A stretch of DNA of 6,408 nucleotides. Origin: Flavobacterium sp. Its GTDB lineage: Bacteria; Bacteroidota; Bacteroidia; Flavobacteriales; Flavobacteriaceae. The translations under genes were made by a program, and so were the position numbers. Below are positions 1 through 6,040 of the stretch, one piece after another. The stretch's first letter is position 1; every line of letters begins with the position of its first letter. A model generated the notes under the pieces. That model was not told the origin of the DNA and did not search any database. It was given only the letters and a program-made list of their open reading frames with translations. Where the stretch lies: NCBI GenBank assembly GCA_003449615.1, contig DMHA01000158.1, positions 1 through 6,408 on the forward strand, in the 5' to 3' direction.

Positions 1-666
1 AAGTTTTTAGGTGAAGATATTGCAGCTGGAATTATCAAAGCAACCAATGCACAAGTGGGTGATATCGTATTCTTTTCGGCGGCAGATTATGCCACGGCAA
101 ACAAGGCTTTGGATGCGGTTCGTCAAGAAATGGGTAGAATATTGCATTTGATTAATCCAAAAGAATTGTGTCCAGCTTGGGTTATTGATTTCCCAATGTT
201 TGAAAGAACAGACGAAGGCAGATGGACTTTTACACACAATCCATTCTCGATGCCAGCGATTTATGACTTAGAAAAGCATTTGAAAGGAGATGATGCAGAA
301 ATTGGAACAATCATCGCACAGCAATATGACATTATTTTGAACGGTTACGAAATTGGCGGAGGATCAGTTCGGGCGCATAAATCGGAGATTCTAGAAGCGA
401 CTTATAGAAATATGGGTTACAACAAAGAAGAAATGATAAAAAGTGTAGGAACAATGCACAAAGCCTTTCAATATGGCGCACCACCACACGGAGGAATCGC
501 TTGGGGAATCGATCGTTTGATGATGATTTTAGAGAAAAAAGCATCCATCAGAGAAGTAATGGCTTTCCCAAAAACAGGTTCTAGTGAAGATTTGTTATTT
601 GGCGCACCATCTCTTTTATCAGATAAAAAGGTAGAGGAAATGAATGTTAGGATTATGAGGAAGTAG
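1..666 (+). CDS. aspS: Aspartyl-tRNA synthetase, C-terminal 221 residues (5' end outside window)
   Basis: Class II aminoacyl-tRNA synthetase that charges tRNA-Asp with aspartate in the cytoplasm. The frame is open from base 1, so the gene starts upstream; what is visible is roughly the last third to two fifths of a bacterial-type enzyme. Visible residues 1 to about 52 look like the end of the bacterial GAD insertion domain (A-N-K-A-L-D-A-V-R-Q-E-M-G). Then comes the catalytic core: P-A-W-V-I-D-F-P-M-F-E, H-N-P-F-S-M-P (about 79-85), G-Y-E-I-G-G-G-S-V-R (about 115-124), and class II motif 3, G-G-I-A-W-G-I-D-R-L, from residue 164. The tail A-F-P-K-T-G-S-S-E-D is the usual family ending, so the C-terminus is complete. 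The last 54 codons are repeated downstream at 1362-1523 with only synonymous changes. This suggests that the 3' end of the working gene, or more of it, was replaced by recombination. Confidence 0.97.
   Translation, partial: KFLGEDIAAGIIKATNAQVGDIVFFSAADYATANKALDAVRQEMGRILHLINPKELCPAWVIDFPMFERTDEGRWTFTHNPFSMPAIYDLEKHLKGDDAEIGTIIAQQYDIILNGYEIGGGSVRAHKSEILEATYRNMGYNKEEMIKSVGTMHKAFQYGAPPHGGIAWGIDRLMMILEKKASIREVMAFPKTGSSEDLLFGAPSLLSDKKVEEMNVRIMRK
505..666 (+). repeat. Upstream copy of a 162-bp direct repeat (3' end of aspS)
   Basis: This stretch starts at the Gly-Ile-Asp-Arg-Leu codons of motif 3, ends at the TAG stop of aspS, and is repeated in direct orientation at 1362-1523 (offset 857, no gaps). 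I count 14 mismatches, about 91% identity. The longest identical runs are 17 bases, so there is no long perfect core. The flanks on both sides are unrelated. Confidence 0.93.
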
Positions 667-708
667 AAAAATGTGTTTTATTGTTTAAACTTTAATTGAT
701 TGTTAATT

Positions 709-1377
709 ATGAAAAATTATTTTGTTTTAGTTTTAATTTTTGTGTTTAATTTTGGTGTTAGTCAAGAAATTAAATATTTAAAAAGAGAAGATTTTCCAGA
801 TGGAATTTATATGACTTTAGACGATGTTTTAAACAGAAAACCAAGTTCAAATGAAGAAGTTTATATCAAATTTCATAAAAGCGAAAAAGATACTTTAACC
901 TTGCCTTAAAAAACTTTCTTTCGTTTTAAAGAAGGAAAAAATAAGGTTTTGTATCCGCTAGGTGTTTCATACAAAGGAGAAATGTATTTTCAAACGTATA
1001 GAAAGTTTACTAACAAAAAAGACAAAGGATATGATCCTGATGCTTATTCTAGGTTTTGTAAAGTGGCTAGTTACGGTAGGTTTCTATATTTTGAAGAAGA
1101 TATAATGGGGATATGGTCTAAGGCATGGAAAGTTAATCTTGGATTAGTTGGAGCTGCTATAAATTCAAAAACAAGAGGAATGGTAATTGATTTCGAAAAG
1201 AAGGAAATCAACATTTTTAGGGATTGTCCAGACGTTAATGTTTTTTTGAAAGAACATAATTTGCCTGTATTCCCTTGTAAAACAGAAAGTTTAACAATAG
1301 AAGAAACTAGAAAAATAATTGATGAGATCAACAAACCTGTTAACCTATCGGACGTTAAGAAGGAATTGACCGATTAA
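709..1377 (+). pseudogene. Secreted Bacteroidota protein of unknown function, interrupted by an in-frame TAA (DUF6563-like?)
   Basis: Reading from ATG 709 gives 66 residues, then TAA at 907-909. The same frame then stays open to 1377, giving 222 residues with one internal stop. Continuity of frame and style (L-P-stop-K-T-F-F-R-F-K) points to a single nonsense change rather than two genes. Residues 1-19 form a Sec signal peptide: K near the start, a V/L/I/F core, and a likely cut near V-S-Q. The mature start D-F-P-D-G-I-Y-M-T-L-D-D-V-L-N-R-K-P-S resembles Bacteroidota exported proteins that I associate, from memory and unverified, with DUF6563. The upstream TTG at 700 is a less likely start. 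The final codons (E-L-T-D-stop) are read out of frame from the displaced aspS fragment, so the natural 3' end was probably lost at the junction. No function can be given. Confidence 0.72.
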
Positions 1378-1523
1378 TGATGATTTTGGAGAAAAAAGCA
1401 TCAATCAGAGAAGTAATGGCGTTCCCAAAAACAGGTTCCAGTGAAGATTTATTATTTGGTGCACCATCTCTTTTATCGGATAAAAAGGTGGAGGAAATGA
1501 ATGTGAGGATTATGAGGAAGTAA
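1362..1523 (+). pseudogene. Displaced 3' fragment of aspS (54 codons, no start)
   Basis: Read in the frame of base 1362, this encodes G-I-D-R-L-M-M-I-L-E-K-K-A and continues to the end of AspRS, ending in TAA. The protein is identical to the last 53 residues of the intact aspS. All 14 nucleotide differences are third-position changes (for example ATC/ATT, CGT/CGA, GCT/GCG, GTA/GTG, and TAG/TAA at the stop). Homology stops sharply at 1362: the preceding bases do not match the W-G-I-D context. The fragment has no start codon, lacks most of the synthetase and cannot make an enzyme. The pattern shows that both copies evolved under selection in complete genes and were brought together recently, rather than one copy decaying after a local duplication. 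Confidence 0.93.
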
Positions 1524-1726
1524 TATAAAACAAACATTCGAGGATTTGAATGAATCAAAGATTGCAGTCTTTAATTGGATAGAATATTTTAAAGAAAAAG
1601 GGAAATGGTAAAAATTTCCTAGCTTTACAACTTTATAGTTATGTTATGTTGGTAGAAAGTTATATAAACCGTATTGAAAAATTTAAACCTCAAAAAAAAA
1701 TCATTATTTTTGTATCTGAAATATAA
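1516..1726 (+). pseudogene. Remnant of an unrecognised gene, split by a frameshift
   Basis: Two adjacent frames join into one protein-like stretch. The first frame reads about 1525-1611 (T-F-E-D-L-N-E-S-K-I-A-V-F-N-W-I-E-Y-F-K-E-K-G) and ends in TAA. The second reads about 1583-1726 (G-K-N-F-L-A-L-Q-L-Y-S-Y-V-M-L-V-E-S-Y) and ends in TAA at 1724. The switch falls in a run of A and G around 1590-1612, a typical slippage site. There is no start codon in the first frame, which opens right at the end of the aspS fragment, so this is a C-terminal relic at most. I do not recognise the family. It may be the original downstream neighbour of the native aspS. Confidence 0.4.
1705..1712 (+). promoter_or_regulatory. 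Possible Bacteroidota -7 promoter element (TATTTTTG)
   Basis: The octamer matches the Bacteroidota sigma-A -7 consensus TAnnTTTG and lies 23 bases before ATG 1736, giving a short leader. The nearest TTG upstream (1674) is about 28 bases away, longer than the usual -33 spacing, so only the -7 half is supported. Confidence 0.4.
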
Positions 1727-1735
1727 GTTAGTGTA

Positions 1736-2182
1736 ATGAATTATCCTCGATACGAATATTCAGCAGAAAATGAATTAAACATATTTGAGTTTTATAGCAT
1801 TGGAAACAAGGGTAAAATAATAAAAATAGTTCAATACACAGAAATGTCTTTAAAAGGCTATTTCAATTTAGGTTTTGGCGATTTGAATCTTGAAACTAGA
1901 GAAATAGATGATGAAATTATAACAAATAATGGAGACGGTCAAAAAGTTTTGGCAACTGTAGTTTCGACAATGTATGCATTCACAGGCAAAAATCCTGACG
2001 CATATATTTATGCAACTGGAAGTAGTGAAGCAAGAACAAGATTATATAGAATGGGAATTACAAACAATTTGGAAGAATTGAAAAAAGATTTTTATGTTTT
2101 TGGATTAAGAAATGACGAAGAATTTGAACCTTTTATAGTTGGAGAAGATTATTTAGGTTTTTTGGTAATAAGAAAAAAATAG
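1736..2182 (+). CDS. DUF6934-like protein of unknown function (148 aa)
   Basis: The gene encodes an intact 148-residue protein with no signal peptide or membrane segment, so it is probably cytoplasmic. The sequence resembles, from memory, the Bacteroidota family DUF6934. Marks include an N-terminal N-Y-P-R-Y-E-Y segment, a central L-G-F-G-D-L-N-L-E-T, then N-G-D-G-Q-K-V-L-A-T-V, and the strongest block A-Y-I-Y-A-T-G-S-S-E-A-R-T-R-L-Y-R-M-G-I at about 94-113. The Ser/Glu/Arg-rich block may be a binding or active site, but that is inference. ATG 1736 fits both the family N-terminus and the TAnnTTTG site upstream. Only four bases separate it from the 52-codon gene that follows, so the two probably form one transcript ending at the terminator near 2495. 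Both genes are intact, unlike most of their accessory neighbours. Confidence 0.82.
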   Translation: MNYPRYEYSAENELNIFEFYSIGNKGKIIKIVQYTEMSLKGYFNLGFGDLNLETREIDDEIITNNGDGQKVLATVVSTMYAFTGKNPDAYIYATGSSEARTRLYRMGITNNLEELKKDFYVFGLRNDEEFEPFIVGEDYLGFLVIRKK

Positions 2183-2186
2183 AATT

Positions 2187-2345
2187 ATGAAAGTAGATGA
2201 ATTAAATAAATCGAAAATACCATTGGTTAAAATCAACAAAAAGTTAGAAGAATTTAGAGGTAAAATCTTATTTCCTAAAAAACTTGCATTAGCAAATGAA
2301 ATGTTGTTAAATGCAAAACTTCCGAATTTAGAAAATATGAAATAA
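2187..2345 (+). CDS. Small hypothetical protein (52 aa), partner of the DUF6934-like gene
   Basis: ATG 2187 lies four bases after the stop of the DUF6934-like gene and the frame ends in TAA at 2343-2345. The product is 52 residues, lysine-rich and predicted helical: K-V-D-E-L-N-K-S-K-I-P-L-V, then E-E-F-R-G-K-I-L-F-P-K-K-L-A-L-A-N-E-M-L. The L-F-P-K-K-L-A-x-A-N-E-M-L segment looks like small proteins I recall beside DUF6934 genes in flavobacteria, though I cannot confirm this. It has no cysteines, signal peptide or membrane segment. Tight spacing suggests co-translation and possibly a protein complex. The pair has the size pattern of a two-gene module, but nothing here shows that it is a toxin-antitoxin system. 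Confidence 0.68.
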   Translation: MKVDELNKSKIPLVKINKKLEEFRGKILFPKKLALANEMLLNAKLPNLENMK

Positions 2346-2466
2346 TTTTCACGCAACAACTGATTTAGAGACTTGAATTTGAAACATTATTATAGCAAAC
2401 AAAAAACACTACACTTCAATAGTGTATAGAAGTAGGACTGATAACTTTACCTTTTGATTAAACAAT

Positions 2467-2495
2467 AAAACGTTCTCCAATCGAGAGCGTTTTTT
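2467..2495 (+). terminator. Intrinsic terminator after the DUF6934-like pair
   Basis: The arms 2467-2477 and 2483-2493 pair over 11 bp with one G-T wobble around a 5-base loop (CAATC). The right arm ends in a run of six T (2490-2495). It lies about 120 bases after the last gene and about 120 before gyrB, so it separates the two transcripts. The AAAA on the left arm could give weak activity on the other strand. Between 2346 and 2466 I see no gene, only a short inverted repeat (ACACTA 2406-2411 / TAGTGT 2420-2425). Confidence 0.8.
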
Positions 2496-2572
2496 GTTGT
2501 AAATATCGACAAAATGTTAATAACTTACCGACTTAAATCCATATTTTAACCATTAAATCCTATGCGTTTTCC

Positions 2573-2580
2573 TATATTTG
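2573..2580 (+). promoter_or_regulatory. gyrB promoter, -7 element TATATTTG
   Basis: This is an exact match to the Bacteroidota consensus TAnnTTTG. Transcription would start near 2584-2588, leaving a leader of about 30 bases. The leader is very AT-rich and has no Shine-Dalgarno sequence, as usual in this phylum. No TTG is present at the expected -33 distance; TTTTAA near 2544 is the closest approximation. Confidence 0.6.
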
Positions 2581-2612
2581 CGTGTTATAAAAAAAATACA
2601 TTTTTAGAGTAA

Positions 2613-4559
<1,947 letters not shown>

Positions 4560-4563
4560 TTTA

Positions 4564-4612
4564 AAGTTAGAAGAGGGAAGTTAGAAGTTAGAAAATAGAA
4601 AATAGATTGAAG
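4564..4612. repeat. Degenerate 7-bp tandem repeat just after gyrB
   Basis: Starting four bases after the gyrB stop, the sequence divides into heptads: AAGTTAG, AAGAGGG, AAGTTAG, AAGTTAG, AAAATAG, AAAATAG, ATTGAAG. Six of the seven begin with AA and five end in TAG, so the register is clear though not perfect. One strand is entirely purine except for T. No coding frame is evident. Confidence 0.7.
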
Positions 4613-4651
4613 AGTTTTTAATATGGTAAAACTGATTGAAAATGGTTATAA

Positions 4652-4834
4652 ATGGGATACATAAAAGAACCACTAGAAATTGACTTAACTGTTGATTCTA
4701 GACCGTTGACAATTGAAGACTAGAAGAAAATAAGTGAAATAATTGCTTATTTTAAAGCTACTGGAAAAAAATCAATTTTTCCAAAGTTGGAAAATAGAAA
4801 AAGACAAACTAAAAAGACGGATATAATTCTATAG
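4652..4834 (+). pseudogene. Small hypothetical gene (61 codons) with an in-frame TAG
   Basis: From ATG 4652 the frame reads G-Y-I-K-E-P-L-E-I-D-L-T-V-D-S-R-P-L-T-I, then E-D and TAG at 4721-4723. It continues in frame for 36 more codons (K-K-I-S-E-I-I-A-Y-F-K-A-T-G-K-K) to a natural TAG at 4832. The two halves read as one small soluble protein with an acidic start and a very basic end. This resembles Bacteroidota proteins of 60-70 residues that begin M-G-Y-I-K-E-P, but I cannot name a family. A single base change (for example from CAG, GAG or AAG) explains the stop. The 23-residue product is unlikely to work. No clear promoter or terminator is seen. Confidence 0.55.
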
Positions 4835-4858
4835 AAAATGGGTTGATAATAATTTAAG

Positions 4859-5041
4859 ATGCTTAAATTTAGTGAAATGAAAAACAGAAATGGAAATGCT
4901 TATACATCTTTAGGATGCTGTATTCTTGTAATAGCAATAAGTTTGGATAATGCTTTTTTTAAATTTGCTTTCTTAGGGGTTTCAATGATTCTAAATATTA
5001 TTGGTTTAATTTTTTCATTTAAAAATGATGGAACTAAATAA
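4859..5041 (+). CDS. Small two-helix membrane protein, hypothetical (60 aa)
   Basis: An intact 60-codon frame encodes two probable membrane helices, about residues 16-29 (S-L-G-C-C-I-L-V-I-A-I-S-L) and 33-53 (a F/L/I/G-rich segment containing one Lys), with a short charged tail (K-N-D-G-T-K). The first six residues are optional: ATG 4877 (Met7, followed by K-N-R-N-G) is an equally plausible start, and neither has a ribosome binding site. The helices are separated only by a short turn (D-N-A). Such a hairpin could be a small regulator or a remnant of a larger protein. I do not recognise a family. It lies among decayed genes, so it may not be expressed. Confidence 0.5.
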   Translation: MLKFSEMKNRNGNAYTSLGCCILVIAISLDNAFFKFAFLGVSMILNIIGLIFSFKNDGTK

Positions 5042-5082
5042 TTAAATTTTAGATTTTTTTAACAACAAATAAATTAAAAAAA

Positions 5083-5239
5083 ATGCAAGAAAACTTCATG
5101 TACGATGGAAACAGCAATTTGCTAATTATGTTAAAGCCTTGCATAAATTAGAAGAAGCGGGTTTGTATGTCGAAAAAAATAGATTTTCAGAAAATGCAAG
5201 TTGTGTTTAGACGAAATTATAAAAGAAGGTTCAATGTGA
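5083..5239 (+). pseudogene. Frameshifted N-terminal fragment of an HI0074-like nucleotidyltransferase substrate-binding protein
   Basis: Three short frames join into one recognisable N-terminus. ATG 5083 reads M-Q-E-N-F-M. After a shift near 5100 the frame reads R-W-K-Q-Q-F-A-N-Y-V-K-A-L-H-K-L-E-E-A (about 5103-5159) and on to a TAG at 5208. After a second shift, L-D-E-I-I-K-E-G appears at 5207-5230 and stops at TGA 5237. The R-W-K-Q-x-F-x-N-Y-x-K-A-L-x-x-L-E-x-A start and the following L-x-E-x-x-K-E-G are typical of the HI0074 family (NTase_sub_bind), helical partners of MNT-type minimal nucleotidyltransferases. The C-terminal half (the usual F-E-x-T-H-E-L-A-W block) is missing and no nucleotidyltransferase gene is nearby. 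It is therefore a dead remnant. The family assignment rests on pattern memory. Confidence 0.6.
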
Positions 5240-5269
5240 CTATTTAATCCAAAAAGTATACAATAAATT

Positions 5270-5476
5270 ATGAAAATATTACTAGACATTCCCGACAATA
5301 AAGCAATTTCATTAATGAATGTATTAAGAGATATTTCGTATGTAAAAGCAAAACCTCTTACAGATTCAAAAGCCCTTCTATTGGAAGAGATAAAAGAAGC
5401 TGTTGAAGAAATGAAATTGATTAAAGCAGGTAAAAAAACAGCACGCAATGCGGAAGATTTTCTAAATGAGTTATAA
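5270..5476 (+). CDS. Antitoxin of a type II RelB/RelE-like toxin-antitoxin pair (68 aa)
   Basis: The 68-residue protein begins with a beta-strand-like K-I-L-L-D-I-P-D-N-K-A, followed by long helices rich in Glu and Lys: E-E-I-K-E-A-V-E-E-M-K-L-I-K-A-G-K at about 39-55, then a tail A-E-D-F-L-N-E-L. This layout is common for Bacteroidota antitoxins next to RelE/ParE-like toxins, where the C-terminal helices wrap the toxin. Its stop overlaps the toxin start by 11 bases, so translation is likely coupled and the antitoxin is made first. I see no classical ribbon-helix-helix or helix-turn-helix motif that I can place with certainty. Self-repression of the operon is expected from the family but is not shown by the sequence. 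A GTATAC palindrome at 5256-5261 is the only nearby operator candidate. Confidence 0.78.
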   Translation: MKILLDIPDNKAISLMNVLRDISYVKAKPLTDSKALLLEEIKEAVEEMKLIKAGKKTARNAEDFLNEL

Positions 5477-5801
5477 TGTAAAATCTATTAGCGTATTTGA
5501 GAAACAAGCCAAAAGGCTCCATAAAAAATATCCATCAATAAAGTTGGAGCTTTTAGAACTTGTAAAAGAACTCAAAGAAAATCCAGAACAAGGTACTGCA
5601 ATAGGCAAGAACTGTTTCAAAATACGGTTTGCAATTCAAAGTAAAAACAAAGGAAAGTCTGGCGGGGCAAGAGTTATTACCAATGTACTTATTGACAAGC
5701 ATACTGTTTATTTACTCTCAATTTACGATAAAGGAGAACAAGAAACTATTTCTAATAAAGAACTGGATGAGTTATTAAAATACGTTCCTGATGATATCTA
5801 A
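5466..5801 (+). CDS. RelE/ParE-superfamily toxin, probably an mRNA interferase (111 aa)
   Basis: The gene encodes a compact 111-residue protein of the usual size for RelE-fold toxins. The family pattern is clear: F-E-K-Q-A-K-R-L-H-K-K-Y-P-S near the start, E-L-K-E-N-P-E-Q-G-T at about 35-44, and the basic core F-K-I-R-F-A-I-Q-S-K-N-K-G-K-S-G-G-A-R-V-I at 51-71. It ends with V-Y-L-L-S-I-Y-D-K-G-E-Q-E-T-I-S at 81-96. This is the RelE/HigB-like toxin group, which usually cleaves mRNA on the ribosome; a ParE-type gyrase poison is the less likely alternative. The clustered Lys/Arg residues and Tyr87 are candidate RNA-contact or catalytic residues. ATG 5466 gives the standard N-terminus and the 11-base overlap with the antitoxin. 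The toxin and antitoxin are intact although the genes around them are broken. Confidence 0.85.
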   Translation: MSYNVKSISVFEKQAKRLHKKYPSIKLELLELVKELKENPEQGTAIGKNCFKIRFAIQSKNKGKSGGARVITNVLIDKHTVYLLSIYDKGEQETISNKELDELLKYVPDDI

Positions 5802-5820
5802 AAAAGAAATCAGTTAAATT

Positions 5821-5976
5821 GCCTGTTTTTCTAACTTCGAGATTAAGAGAATATTTTAAGTTTTCGGATTGTATTCATGAGTTGAAGCCGTAAATAAATG
5901 ATTTCCAATCTTCATCTCCTTTCAAGAGTTCAGTAAATATTGGAATGGGAATTGGAAAAAACAACAAACAATAAAC
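5821..5976 (-). pseudogene. Possible minus-strand gene relic cut by the insertion sequence
   Basis: The 5802-5976 gap has no plus-strand gene. On the minus strand, reading from the IS boundary toward lower coordinates, there is a protein-like run P-I-P-I-P-I-F-T-E-L-L-K-G-D-E-D-W-K-S-F then I-Y-G-F-N-S and TGA (5875-5877). The same frame continues as I-Q-S-E-N-L-K-Y-S-L-N-L-E-V-R-K-T-G-N. The open frame extends into the IS, so its upstream end is not native. The family is unknown, and the open frame could be chance. Confidence 0.25.
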
Positions 5977-5992
5977 TGTGGTCTCATAAAAT

Positions 5993-6040
5993 AAGTTTAC
6001 ACAAAGTTTAGTTGAAAACTTTTTAAAAACGTGTAAATTT
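5993..6040 (+). promoter_or_regulatory. Imperfect hairpin ending at the OrfA start codon
   Basis: The outer arms AAGTTTACAC (5993-6002) and GTGTAAATTT (6031-6040) pair at 9 of 10 positions, with the tenth a possible G-T pair. Directly inside, AAAGTTT (6003-6009) and AAACTTT (6016-6022) pair perfectly around a 6-base loop, leaving an 8-base bulge (6023-6030) on one side. The structure ends exactly at ATG 6041. In a transcript entering from outside the IS it could hide the start region. This role is inferred by analogy with protective hairpins in other insertion sequences. Confidence 0.5.

Noticed and set aside
332..544. Minus-strand open frame inside aspS, and similar antisense frames at 7-237 and 1071-1334
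   Set aside because: They lie opposite strongly supported plus-strand coding sequence and show no family motifs; they are shadows of the coding frames.
684..691. GTTTAAAC palindrome after the aspS stop as a regulatory site or terminator
   Set aside because: It is an 8-bp AT-rich palindrome without a loop or T-tract and is expected by chance in this composition.
505..1523. att sites of an integrase-driven genomic island
   Set aside because: The repeats share no perfect run longer than 17 bases, the enclosed DNA carries no recombinase, and the differences follow codon positions, so homologous import explains the data better.
1355..1558. Minus-strand frame over the displaced aspS fragment
   Set aside because: It mirrors part of the antisense frame at 332-544 because the DNA is duplicated, so it is a shadow and not a repeated gene.
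2153..2359. Minus-strand open frame of 68 codons opposite the 52-codon gene
   Set aside because: The plus-strand frame has tight operon spacing and protein-like composition; the antisense frame has neither a promoter nor a family match.
2514..2525. TGTTAATAAC near the gyrB promoter as a DnaA-box-like site
   Set aside because: Only one copy is present, it differs from the DnaA consensus at two positions on the opposite strand, and no origin features surround it.
4623..4664. Very short frame (13 residues, M-V-K-L-I-E-N-G-Y-K-W-D-T) overlapping the start of the broken small gene
   Set aside because: It is too short to judge and has no supporting signal; it could be a leader peptide, but nothing shows this.
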